Origin: an uncultured Collinsella sp.
Lineage (GTDB): Bacteria > Actinomycetota > Coriobacteriia > Coriobacteriales > Coriobacteriaceae
Direction of reading: 5' to 3'
DNA length: 64,000 nucleotides
NCBI GenBank assembly: GCA_959027945.1
Contig: CAUFRO010000003.1
Location: 29,829 to 93,828, forward strand
Notes under the pieces: model-generated
Seen by the model: only the letters and a program-made list of their open reading frames with translations
Database searches by the model: none
What the model was told of the DNA's origin: nothing
Position numbers and translations under genes: made by a program
Part shown: positions 55,904 to 64,000 of the stretch, one piece after another
How positions within the stretch are numbered: position 1 is the stretch's first letter
Layout of the letters: the number at the start of each line of letters is the position of its first letter

Positions 55904-56170
55904 TTAGCCGCGGTCGCGGTTGCCACGAGAGGAAACCACGGGGACGGTGTACGGCAGGAGAGCCATCTCGCGGGCGCGCTTGATGGCGTTGGCGATGTCA
56001 TGCTGATGCTGCGTGCAAGCGCCAGTGACGCGACGGGGCTTGATCTTGCCACGGTCGGTCATGTACTTACGGAGAAGCTGAGTGTCCTTATAGTCGATGA
56101 ACTCAGTGTTCTCCTTGCAGAACTGGCAGTACTTACGACGCGGCTGACGTGCAGAAAAATCATTAGCCAT
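55904..56170 (-). CDS. rpsR: Ribosomal protein bS18
   Basis: An 88-residue S18. The basic RQPRRKYCQFCKEN with a CxxC pair, the middle DRGKIKPRRVTGACTQHQ and AIKRAREMALLPY are typical. Retained cysteines suggest a zinc-binding (C+) form. The ATG at 56170 has AAAGG upstream. It lies between ssb and rplI and binds with S6 in the 30S platform. Confidence 0.97.
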   Translation of the reverse strand: MANDFSARQPRRKYCQFCKENTEFIDYKDTQLLRKYMTDRGKIKPRRVTGACTQHQHDIANAIKRAREMALLPYTVPVVSSRGNRDRG

Positions 56171-56242
56171 GTCAAAATACCTTTCATTTGGCAACTTCGG
56201 CGAACCGAAGCCGCCTCTCACTCAAAAATAGGTGAACAACCC

Positions 56243-56695
56243 TTAGAACGGGATGTCCTCATCGTAGACGTCGACCGCGGGCGGCGTAGCCACCGGCGCG
56301 GCAGGACGTGCTGCAGGCGCGGGAGCTGCGGGGGCGTAACCGCCCTGGTCGTAGCCACCCTGGCCACCACGGGAGCTCATAAACTCGATCTCATCGACGA
56401 TGACCTCAAGTTTGCTCCGGCGCTGGCCGTCGCGCTCCCAAGAGCTGTAGCGCAGCTTGCCCTCGATCGCGACCTTGTTTCCCTTTGCCAGGAAACGGCT
56501 CACGGCCTCGGCGCGGGTGCCGAACATGGTGCAGTCGACAAAGTTGGGATAGTCCTCCCACTCGCCAGTCTGCGCGTTGCGGCGACGATCGTTCACGGCG
56601 ACGCCAAAGGACAGAACCTGGGTTCCGCCGGCTGTGGCGCGCAGCTCGGGATCGCGGGTGAGGTTACCGGTGATGTTCACTCGATTGATGCTCAT
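56243..56695 (-). CDS. ssb: Single-stranded DNA-binding protein
   Basis: A 150-residue SSB: OB-fold start SINRVNITGNLTRDPELR, core FGVAVNDRR and NFVDCTMFGTRAEAVSRFLAK, then a Gly/Ala/Pro-rich flexible tail and the C-terminal acidic tip DEDIPF that recruits partner proteins. It lies between rpsF and rpsR, the usual order. Confidence 0.97.
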   Translation of the reverse strand: MSINRVNITGNLTRDPELRATAGGTQVLSFGVAVNDRRRNAQTGEWEDYPNFVDCTMFGTRAEAVSRFLAKGNKVAIEGKLRYSSWERDGQRRSKLEVIVDEIEFMSSRGGQGGYDQGGYAPAAPAPAARPAAPVATPPAVDVYDEDIPF

Positions 56696-56743
56696 AACTC
56701 ACTACTTCCTCTTGGGGCACAAGCCCAGTCCAAAACGACAGTC

Positions 56744-57037
56744 TTACTCCTGGTCGTCGCGACGGACGATCATGTGGCGGACCACAGCGTCGGTGATGCG
56801 CAGGACGCGATCAAGCTCGGCGATCTGGGTAGGATCTGCGTGGAAGTTGATGAGGGTGTAGTCACCATCGGTGAGGTCGTTGATCTCGTAGGCGAGCTTG
56901 CGCTTGCCCCACTCGTCAACGGAGTCGACCTTGCCAGCGCCCTCAGCGATCGTGGTATCGATACGCTTCATAACAGCGAGACGAGTCTCGGGGTCGAGCG
57001 ACGGGTCAACAAAGAACAGCAGTTCATAAGCCTTCAT
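56744..57037 (-). CDS. rpsF: Ribosomal protein bS6
   Basis: A 97-residue S6: MKAYELLFFVDPSLDPE at the start, DEWGKRKLAYEINDLTDGDY in the middle and RVLRITDAVVRHMIVR near the end. AGGAGGTGA precedes the ATG at 57037, an ideal ribosome-binding site. It is first in the operon and is preceded by a leader hairpin. Confidence 0.97.
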   Translation of the reverse strand: MKAYELLFFVDPSLDPETRLAVMKRIDTTIAEGAGKVDSVDEWGKRKLAYEINDLTDGDYTLINFHADPTQIAELDRVLRITDAVVRHMIVRRDDQE

Positions 57038-57063
57038 ATTGTCACCTCCTCTGGGCAAATGTG

Positions 57064-57092
57064 GCTTCAGGTCGTGAAGGTGCGCCTGAAGC
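57064..57092 (-). promoter_or_regulatory. Leader hairpin of rpsF, candidate S6:S18 autoregulatory site
   Basis: On the minus strand GCTTCAGG pairs with CCTGAAGC around a 13-base loop, CGCACCTTCACGA, within a leader of about 65 nt. Many bacteria control rpsF by S6:S18 binding to a leader hairpin; the position and size fit, but I cannot confirm the conserved bases. Confidence 0.5.
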
Positions 57093-57108
57093 AGGAAAAG
57101 ACTTGGTA

Positions 57109-57137
57109 ATAATATCTTTCAACCTCCTAGGCTGCAA
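57109..57137 (-). promoter_or_regulatory. Promoter of the rpsF operon
   Basis: TTGCAG (57132-57137) and TATTAT (57109-57114) on the minus strand are 17 bases apart, placing the start near 57102. From here to the tRNA at 57542 no gene was found; the stretch is A+T-rich and has only short frames. Confidence 0.55.
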
Positions 57138-57497
57138 GAATATGCAGCTACAACCTCATGACCTCCACATATGCCCATACTCGCACGACGTTTCATGCGC
57201 ATTCCAACCAAATGCCGACCAAATGCTTGACGGATTTGTGGACAAGATACGGTGCCGCGGGGACAAGCTGAGCCAAGCCGCAGGTCAACGGGCACAAGGC
57301 TGTGGTCGCAAAATGCATACCAGTGGCCCACAGCACCAACCAAAGATTTTTAAATTCATTGCCAAGTCGCTTATGAATACCCTTTTTGAACAATTGAGTT
57401 GATCAACCACGCTGGTCGGAAGCCGTTTTTTGGCACCTCAAACCCCACTGCAACGCCAAGTGCGGCCAAGCGTTTTAAAAAATGCTAAGTTTTCGGC

Positions 57498-57525
57498 TTG
57501 CACCTTGCGATTCCTCGTGTATACT
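57498..57525 (+). promoter_or_regulatory. Promoter of tRNA-Ser(GGA)
   Basis: TTGCAC (57498-57503) and TATACT (57520-57525) are 16 bases apart, with the start about 10 bases before the tRNA. Confidence 0.65.
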
Positions 57526-57541
57526 AACTTTCGCATTTAAC

Positions 57542-57632
57542 GGAGAGTTGTCCGAGTGGCCGAAGGAGCACGATTGGAAATCGTGTAGGCGTCAAAAGCG
57601 TCTCCAGGGTTCAAATCCCTGACTCTCCGCCA
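57542..57632 (+). tRNA. tRNA-Ser (GGA)
   Basis: 91 nt with encoded CCA, a long variable arm (class II), anticodon GGA in GATTGGAAATC, acceptor GGAGAGT/ACTCTCC and discriminator G. Confidence 0.95.
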
Positions 57633-57641
57633 GTTAATTCC

Positions 57642-57672
57642 AAAGCAGGCCTTCGAGCCTGCTTTGTTTTTA
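57642..57672 (+). terminator. Terminator of tRNA-Ser(GGA)
   Basis: AAAGCAGGC pairs with GCCTGCTTT over a six-base loop, followed by GTTTTT. Confidence 0.85.
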
Positions 57673-57680
57673 CCCCACGC

Positions 57681-57771
57681 GGAGGGGTGGCAGAGTGGTT
57701 GAATGCGGCGGTCTCGAAAACCGTTTGGCCTGTATAAGGTCACGAGGGTTCGAATCCCTCCTCCTCCGCCA
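57681..57771 (+). tRNA. tRNA-Ser (CGA)
   Basis: 91 nt with encoded CCA, long variable arm, anticodon CGA in GTCTCGAAAAC, acceptor GGAGGGG/CTCCTCC-type stem. Its last 25 bases before the final A recur inverted at 57835-57859. Confidence 0.94.
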
Positions 57772-57782
57772 TTTTGGTTGAG

Positions 57783-57810
57783 AAAGCTCCCAGATCGGGG
57801 GCTTTTTTCT
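57783..57810 (+). terminator. Terminator of tRNA-Ser(CGA)
   Basis: AAAGCTCC pairs with GGGGGCTTTT across a short loop, followed by a T run. Confidence 0.85.
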
Positions 57811-57834
57811 TTTAAGTCCCTTACAAGCAAATAC

Positions 57835-57859
57835 GGCGGAGGAGGAGGGATTCGAACCC
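57835..57859 (-). repeat. Inverted 25-base copy of the tRNA-Ser 3' end
   Basis: On the minus strand the sequence equals the T-arm and acceptor 3' part of tRNA-Ser(CGA), 57746-57770, with no mismatch. No tRNA 5' half is attached. It could be an attachment-site scar. Confidence 0.85.
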
Positions 57860-57880
57860 GCCAGGGCGCAAAGCGTAAAG

Positions 57881-57961
57881 AAAACGCGCCAGTGGCGCGT
57901 TTTTAGCGCAGCGCGGTCGGCGTAAGCCGACCGGATAAATTTTGAGCAAAGCTCAAAATTT
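57881..57961. repeat. Three consecutive hairpins downstream of the tRNA fragment
   Basis: Hairpins at 57881-57904 (AAAACGCGCC/GGCGCGTTTT), 57914-57933 (CGGTCGGC/GCCGACCG) and 57937-57961 (AAATTTTGAGC/GCTCAAAATTT) follow each other with loops of three or four bases. No gene is present in 57860-58139. Confidence 0.85.
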
Positions 57962-58139
57962 GGACATCCCTCCTATTCGACCACGCCCCCATCGCGTTCA
58001 GCATCAACCCGGATCCCCAAACATGGAACCTATGACCGTTCCCAGTCCCGACCGTTTACCGAGCAATAGGGTCACCACGCCCGCCAACCATGTACTATGT
58101 ACGGGCATTGTCTAAACCCGCAACCAAAAGGACCCCATC

Positions 58140-58829
58140 TTGCCCGTCGCCGCCGCTATGACCGTTACCTCACACGCCACGGATGCCATGGTCGCTATCC
58201 CATTTTGGCTCGAGATGTTCGCTGTTGTCGCTGCATCGATCTCGGGCGTGTTGGTCGCACGCGAGCACAAGCTCGACTTGGTGGGCGCGGTCGCGCTCGC
58301 CGTGGTCTGCGGTCTGGGCGGCGGTCTCTTGCGCGATATGACGCTGCAGGTGGGCAACGTCTACATCCTCAACCAGCCGATGGCGCTCCCGCTTTCCATT
58401 GCCACGGCAGCCATCATCTATATTTTCCCGGCAATCGTCGACAAACCCGAAAAACTCATTCCCCTGCTCGACATCATCTCGGTCGGCATCTATGCCGCCA
58501 CTGGAGCAGACAAGGCGCTGGTCTACGGCTTTGCGCCGGCGGTGTGCATCATGATGGGCTTTTTCACCGCGGTGGGCGGCGGCATGCTGCGCGACAGTTT
58601 TATGGGCGTGGTACCGGGCATTTTCCAGCGCACCAACTTCTATGCCATCGCAGCCATCGCCGGCTCGGCGAGCTATGTATGCCTTGTCATGAGCGGCGTC
58701 GTCAGCAACATCACCGCGTTGATCGTATGCGTTGCGGTAACCATGGGGCTGCGCTGGCTGTCGCTGCGTTTTGACATCAAAAGCCCCACCGAAGAGGACA
58801 TCGCGCGCTTTTTGCACCACAAAAAGTAG
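58140..58829 (+). CDS. TRIC/UPF0126-family membrane protein (cation channel-like)
   Basis: A 229-residue protein with about seven membrane helices and the internal repeat of the UPF0126 family: GLGGGLLRDMTL in the first half and AVGGGMLRDSFMG in the second. Bacterial members are related to trimeric intracellular cation channels and may conduct monovalent cations; some are linked to amino-acid transport. Start: a TTG at 58140 has AAAGGA eight bases upstream; an ATG at 58158 is the alternative. It stands alone between the hairpin cluster and the next gene. Confidence 0.85.
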   Translation: MPVAAAMTVTSHATDAMVAIPFWLEMFAVVAASISGVLVAREHKLDLVGAVALAVVCGLGGGLLRDMTLQVGNVYILNQPMALPLSIATAAIIYIFPAIVDKPEKLIPLLDIISVGIYAATGADKALVYGFAPAVCIMMGFFTAVGGGMLRDSFMGVVPGIFQRTNFYAIAAIAGSASYVCLVMSGVVSNITALIVCVAVTMGLRWLSLRFDIKSPTEEDIARFLHHKK

Positions 58830-58935
58830 ATTGCGCGGGCTCATCCTTCGAAATGCAACCGAGAGGTTCTTTTAGAGCGCCCACGCGTTGGGTACCCTGT
58901 TAGGTGCATATCGAGCATCTGACGAAGGATTCACT

Positions 58936-60081
58936 ATGCCCCACAATCAATTCCCGTCGACCCAGCGCCGTAAAGCGTGGGGCCGCATCACCATCCTATT
59001 CGCGCTCATCGCTCTGGCGCTCACCGCACTTCCCGCTACGGCTCTTGCCGGCACGGACGCCGCAGGCAACGTACTTGCGACCGACAATGACGCCACTCCG
59101 TCCGGCGTCGAAGGTGACCTGTACTGGGCAGGTCAGAGCCTCAACCTGGATGACACCTCCATCGACCGCGATATCATCGCCGCGGGCGATACCCTCTCGA
59201 TCCGCGACTGCACGGTGGGCGGCGCCGTTCGTCTTGCGGCGCGCACCATCGACATTGCCAAGACTACGGTTGATGGCGGTGTCACGGTCGTCGGTCAGCA
59301 TGTCGTGCTCAATTCCGACAGCACCGCCAACTGCTTCTATGCGATAGGCGAGACGGTTGCCCTGCGCGGCTCTACCAAGTCGGCAGCGCTCGCGGGCGAT
59401 ACGGTGACCATCGATGGCACCGTCGAGGGCGATGTCGAGGTCTGGGCCGACAAGCTCATCCTGGGCAAGAACGCCCACATCACCGGCACCGTGAACGCCC
59501 ATGTTTCCGAGGACCCCGAGCGCGCCGCGGGAGCCGAGGTCGGCGCGCTCAAGATCGACCGCACCGAAAACGAAGATACTTCCACCGCCAACGATGTCAT
59601 CGGCGGTATCGTCGCCGCGGCCCTCTCGACCTGCTTTGTCGCTCTGCTGCTCGAGCTCGTCTTTCCGCGCGCGACCGCCGGCGCCGCCGGCATGCTCCAC
59701 CAGCGCCCCATGCCCCTGTGGGTGAGCGGTCTTCTGGGCACGATTGCTATCGTCCCCGCCGTCCTACTGCTAATTATCTCTATCGCTGGTCTGTCGCTTG
59801 CCGGAGCCCTCATGTGCGGTGTTATTGGCATCGCGCTGGTGTCGAGTGCCTTTGCAGGGTGCGCGATCGCCCGCATGGTTGGACACAACCAAAACCGCTA
59901 CGCCATGGCAGCCGTGGGCGGCGTAATCGCAGGCGCCCTCACGGGGCTTCCCCTCGTAGGTGACTTCATCAGCGGCGTGGCCTTTGTCTTTATGCTCGGT
60001 TACATCATCCAAATCATCTGGCGCAACGCCCGCGTCAAGCCGCAGCAGCCGGCTAACACGCCAGGACTCCCCACCGCTTAG
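58936..60081 (+). CDS. Secreted/membrane protein with bactofilin-like beta-helix repeats
   Basis: The 381-residue protein has a signal peptide (basic STQRRKAWGR, then a hydrophobic run ending ATALAG, about residue 38), a region of about 160 residues of short repeated strands (such as IDRDIIAAGDTLSIRDCTVG, VDGGVTVVGQHVVL and IDGTVEGDVEVWADKLIL) like polymer-forming bactofilins, and four membrane helices in the C-terminal 150 residues. The repeat part should therefore be outside the cell, unlike cytosolic bactofilins. GAAGGA precedes the ATG at 58936. Function unknown; perhaps a cell-envelope scaffold. Confidence 0.7.
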   Translation: MPHNQFPSTQRRKAWGRITILFALIALALTALPATALAGTDAAGNVLATDNDATPSGVEGDLYWAGQSLNLDDTSIDRDIIAAGDTLSIRDCTVGGAVRLAARTIDIAKTTVDGGVTVVGQHVVLNSDSTANCFYAIGETVALRGSTKSAALAGDTVTIDGTVEGDVEVWADKLILGKNAHITGTVNAHVSEDPERAAGAEVGALKIDRTENEDTSTANDVIGGIVAAALSTCFVALLLELVFPRATAGAAGMLHQRPMPLWVSGLLGTIAIVPAVLLLIISIAGLSLAGALMCGVIGIALVSSAFAGCAIARMVGHNQNRYAMAAVGGVIAGALTGLPLVGDFISGVAFVFMLGYIIQIIWRNARVKPQQPANTPGLPTA

Positions 60082-60087
60082 CCGCCA

Positions 60088-60122
60088 ACCACCACAAAGG
60101 GACCAGGCACCTTTGTGGTGGT
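60088..60122 (+). repeat. REP-like palindrome with GGGACCAGG loop
   Basis: ACCACCACAAAGG and CCTTTGTGGTGGT, 13-base perfect arms, enclose GACCAGGCA. It starts seven bases after the stop of the preceding gene and matches 18276-18318 in stem and loop. Confidence 0.85.
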
Positions 60123-60145
60123 GCAGACCAGCTCAGTCCCTATGC

Positions 60146-60185
60146 ACAAAAAGGGCGCCGACCATTACGGTCGACGCCCTTTCTT
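60146..60185 (-). terminator. Terminator of typA (bidirectional)
   Basis: AAAGGGCGTCGACC pairs with GGTCGGCGCCCTTTTT (one mismatch) on the minus strand, 25 bases after typA, with T runs on both strands. Confidence 0.88.
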
Positions 60186-60209
60186 GTTAGACGCTATAAA
60201 GTCCAGCGC

Positions 60210-62048
<1,839 letters not shown>

Positions 62049-62165
62049 GTAGTTCCCCTATCTTCTATCCATATACAAACGGCACGCGTATGCGGCCCGC
62101 CCAGCGATACAACGCTCAGCGGGAATATTGAGCCTTTTACCGAAAACTCGTTTATTTTAGCGATT

Positions 62166-62615
62166 TTAGATGAGAGGGGTTTCCTCACCTGCAGGTTCAG
62201 GGTCGCTCCACATAAAACCATCGCCGGCGCCCATGCCCTCATACAGCACATATGCCGAAAAACCGCTCTCGAGCGTCGTCTCGAAAAAGCTCACGAGCAG
62301 GGCGTCATGGTAGCCGCCATCGATCTCGACGCAGCCGGTGTAGCCGATGGCATAGCGGACGATACGGCCCAGGCCCTCGTCCTTAAGACCCATCTTGTGC
62401 TCGGAGATAAAGTTGGTGGCCGCCTCCAGGCACGCCTCTTCGCCGTCCTCGTCGAGCGCCGCCAGATAACGGTTGGAAGCAGCATCCTCAATTGCCACGA
62501 CCACGCCAGGGTTTTCACCGGCGGCAAGGTCGTCCAAGAACGCGCCGATCAGATCGCACACCATGGCGTCGAGCTCGGCGGAGACGTTACCGGCATCCTG
62601 CATATCCTGCGCCAT
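62166..62615 (-). CDS. Small acidic protein of unknown function
   Basis: I do not recognise this 149-residue protein. It is acidic (net negative, with DEDGEEACLEAA and EPAGEETPLI), has no signal or membrane segment, and mixes helix (ELDAMVCDLIGAFLDDLA) with strands (GVVVAIED, RIVRYAIGYTGCVEID, DALLVSFFETTLESGFSAYVL). GGAAGG precedes the ATG. It is the last of three same-strand genes (BFN-family, small membrane protein, this one), 30 bases after the second. Confidence 0.75.
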   Translation of the reverse strand: MAQDMQDAGNVSAELDAMVCDLIGAFLDDLAAGENPGVVVAIEDAASNRYLAALDEDGEEACLEAATNFISEHKMGLKDEGLGRIVRYAIGYTGCVEIDGGYHDALLVSFFETTLESGFSAYVLYEGMGAGDGFMWSDPEPAGEETPLI

Positions 62616-62645
62616 CTTTAGACCTTCCCATCGAGTCTGACGTCG

Positions 62646-63035
62646 TTACAGTTCTTGTGCCTCGGCGGCGATCTTGGCGGCAGCGTCGCGGGTGCGCATC
62701 ATGTCCGCCGCGCGCTTGTCGAGCACCTTGATCTGACTGGTCAGCATGACTGCATCGACCACGCCCCAGATCACCAGGCCCGTAGAGATCGAAAACCCAA
62801 GCGCACCAACTGTACCACGAAGGCGTGAGCAGATTGCCGCGACAAGGGCGGAGACGACAACCATCTTGATAAACGAGCCGCGGCGCTCGCGGAGCGTGCG
62901 GGCCTGCGTCACATAGGCAATGCGAGCCGCCTCAGAAGCCTCCGAGCGCATCTGGGCCTCGCGGGCGATCGCAGCCGCCTCAGCCGACATACCGCCGGCC
63001 ATCAGCGAACGCTCCGCATCCTGGCCGCCCCGCAT
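62646..63035 (-). CDS. Small membrane protein of unknown function
   Basis: A 129-residue protein with an Ala/Glu/Arg-rich helical start (MSAEAAAIAREAQMRSEASE), two membrane segments (about 57-70 and 77-97, separated by RLRGTVGALG) and a charged helical end (KVLDKRAADMMRTRDAAA). No family recognised. Its ATG directly follows the TAA of the BFN-family gene, so the two are cotranscribed and perhaps coupled. Confidence 0.7.
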   Translation of the reverse strand: MRGGQDAERSLMAGGMSAEAAAIAREAQMRSEASEAARIAYVTQARTLRERRGSFIKMVVVSALVAAICSRLRGTVGALGFSISTGLVIWGVVDAVMLTSQIKVLDKRAADMMRTRDAAAKIAAEAQEL

Positions 63036-63536
63036 TTAGAAGTCATCGGGCGAGAGCGTATGGACGAACTCGTCGAACTTCTCGAACTCCTGCTCGTCGT
63101 CAACTTCCTCGGTATGGGCAGAAACAGTGCCCAGGCGATTCATGATGTCGTCCTCCACAAACATGGGGGCATTGCTGCGCACGGCAAGGGCAATGGCATC
63201 ACTGGGACGGGCATCGATCTTGCGCTCGTCACCATCGGCCAGTACGACAATCGTCGCGTAGAACACCGGCGGCTCGGCGCGAACGATCTCGATGCGCTCG
63301 AGCTTGGCGCCCAGGGCGCCAACAGTATCGAGCAACAGGTCATGGGTAATCGGGCGATCGGCGCGTCCGCTGTCGATGCCGCGGCTGATTGCCGCAGCCT
63401 CAAACGAGCCAGTCTGGATGGAGAGGGAGCGCAGCGGCGCGGGGGAATCCGACTTGCTGCAGCGTTCGCGAAGCACGATAAGCGATGGCACGGGACCGGC
63501 GGCCATGACGATGGTCTCTATGTCGACACGAACCAT
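63036..63536 (-). CDS. Bifunctional nuclease family protein (BFN/DUF151)
   Basis: A 166-residue protein of the DUF151 family, named after a plant nuclease; bacterial roles are poorly known. The start VRVDIETIVMAAGPVPSLIVLRE and the core RPITHDLLLDTVGALGAKLE (cited in part) with KIDARPSDAIALAVR are diagnostic. The C-terminal tail is acidic. GGAGGTG lies five bases before the ATG at 63536. It heads a three-gene group. Confidence 0.88.
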   Translation of the reverse strand: MVRVDIETIVMAAGPVPSLIVLRERCSKSDSPAPLRSLSIQTGSFEAAAISRGIDSGRADRPITHDLLLDTVGALGAKLERIEIVRAEPPVFYATIVVLADGDERKIDARPSDAIALAVRSNAPMFVEDDIMNRLGTVSAHTEEVDDEQEFEKFDEFVHTLSPDDF

Positions 63537-63629
63537 GGAACACCTCCGGTACGTAGCGGTTAACACGCGGCGGCCCGCCGCGTTGAATAGCTATACTACC
63601 CAAACTTTCGCGTAGCACACAAAATCAAA

Positions 63630-63662
63630 GTAGTTAATTTGGGACAGAGCTTTTTTGACTAC
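63630..63662 (+). repeat. REP-like palindrome with TTTGGGACAGAG loop
   Basis: GTAGT (63630-63634) and ACTAC (63658-63662) enclose TAATTTGGGACAGAGC and a T run. Loop and stem are close to the element at 30553-30677. Confidence 0.7.
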
Positions 63663-63675
63663 CTTCTGTGGCTAA

Positions 63676-63710
63676 GAAAAAAGCCTCGAGGCAATTGCCC
63701 CGAGGCTTTT
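63676..63710 (-). terminator. Terminator of the tRNA-Ala/tRNA-Ile cluster
   Basis: AAAAGCCTCGGGGC pairs with GCCTCGAGGCTTTT (one mismatch) and ends in TTTTTTC on the minus strand, just after tRNA-Ile. Confidence 0.88.
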
Positions 63711-63721
63711 AACAGTTTTGA

Positions 63722-63798
63722 TGGTGGACCTGACAAGATTCGAACTTGTGACCTCCCGGTTATCAGCCGGACGCTCTAACCAACTGAGCTACAGGTCC
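63722..63798 (-). tRNA. tRNA-Ile (GAT)
   Basis: 77 nt with encoded CCA; anticodon GAT in GGCTGATAACC; acceptor GGACCTG/CAGGTCC; T-loop GTTCGAATC. Confidence 0.96.
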
Positions 63799-63802
63799 AT
63801 CA

Positions 63803-63878
63803 TGGTGGAGGTTAGGGGGATCGAACCCCTGACCTCAGGCTTGCAAAGCCCGCGCTCTCCCAGCTGAGCTAAACCCCC
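63803..63878 (-). tRNA. tRNA-Ala (TGC)
   Basis: 76 nt with encoded CCA; anticodon TGC in CTTTGCAAG. The acceptor GGGGGTT/AACCTCC contains the G3-T70 wobble pair that identifies tRNA-Ala. It lies four bases from tRNA-Ile, so the two are cotranscribed. Confidence 0.96.
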
Positions 63879-63889
63879 ACGGAGACAGT

Positions 63890-63934
63890 AATAAACACCC
63901 CAGCGGCGACTCGGCTCTCGCTGGGGTGTTTATT
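63890..63934 (-). terminator. Terminator-like palindrome between tRNA-Ile copies
   Basis: AATAAACACCCCAGCG and its perfect complement enclose 13 bases. It separates the tRNA-Ala/tRNA-Ile pair from the next tRNA-Ile. Confidence 0.75.
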
Positions 63935-63945
63935 GCGAAAGAAAG

Positions 63946-64000
63946 TGGTGGACCTGACAAGATTCGAACTTGTGACCTCCCGGTTATCAGCCGGACGCTC
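63946..64000 (-). tRNA. tRNA-Ile (GAT), second copy, 5' part outside window
   Basis: The visible 55 bases, including CCA and anticodon GAT, are identical to the first tRNA-Ile. The gene runs past the window end. Confidence 0.93.

Noticed and set aside
57120..57541. Replication origin (A+T-rich gap near dnaB, ssb and ribosomal genes)
   Set aside because: Only a weak TTGTGGACAA-like site is seen, with no cluster of TTATCCACA boxes and no dnaA or dnaN.
57835..57859. A third tRNA-Ser on the minus strand
   Set aside because: Only the 3' 25 bases are present; there is no anticodon arm or 5' acceptor strand.

Overview
The window is high-GC bacterial DNA with dense housekeeping genes in short operons, mostly on the minus strand. 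The gene set (glmU-prs-pth, NfnAB-type transhydrogenase, ECF transporter with a fused ATPase, a sortase plus a giant LPXTG-type glycosidase, rpsF-ssb-rpsR-rplI-dnaB) and the codon use suggest a gut Actinomycetota of the class Coriobacteriia, most like Collinsella. That assignment is inference from gene content; no rRNA lies in the window.

Layout. 0-2 kb: 5' part of an old-yellow-enzyme family reductase, three long palindromes, initiator tRNA. 2-8.5 kb: coaX, a COG1373-type ATPase boxed by three copies of one palindrome, a degenerate biotin-ligase-like gene, a folP-folK fusion, a sirtuin and exonuclease III. 8.7-15.6 kb: ECF transporter operon (S, fused A-A, T), then glmU, prs, pth. 16-18.2 kb: nfnA-nfnB. 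18.3-22 kb: a kinase-like gene and a polar amino-acid ABC importer. 22.3-28.5 kb: yqeY, a parvulin-type foldase, a lone PTS EIIA, purN-purM-purF. 28.8-32.2 kb: CmpB-like membrane protein, MoaE-like protein, class B sortase, purE. 32.5-38.9 kb: a 2136-residue cell-wall GH31 glycosidase. 38.9-42.4 kb: an A+T-richer accessory patch with a MITE-like repeat, a Phd/RelE module, a second COG1373 ATPase and a beheaded LPXTG gene. 42.4-53.6 kb: carB, carA, a membrane protein, an ABC exporter, a Nudix hydrolase, purD, purA. 53.7-57 kb: dnaB, rplI, rpsR, ssb, rpsF. 57.5-64 kb: two tRNA-Ser, a TRIC-like channel, a bactofilin-like membrane protein, typA, two small genes, a bifunctional-nuclease-family gene, then tRNA-Ile, tRNA-Ala and a second tRNA-Ile cut by the window end.

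How the genes work together. Purine synthesis is scattered over several loci (purN-M-F, purE, purD, purA), fed by PRPP from prs; carA-carB supply carbamoyl phosphate. The sortase is the obvious candidate to anchor the GH31 protein, whose C-terminus carries an IPNTG sorting signal. nfnAB balances NADH, NADPH and ferredoxin, as expected of an anaerobe.

The most unusual signal is in the gaps. At least a dozen intergenic sites carry palindromes of one format: a stem whose sequence differs from site to site, enclosing an asymmetric GGGACAG or GGGACGG loop, often as two units in opposite orientation. Several begin at or just after a stop codon. They look like a REP-type family, with no transposase in the window. 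The two COG1373 ATPases have their own, different palindromes, and that pairing is the best candidate here for an undescribed system.
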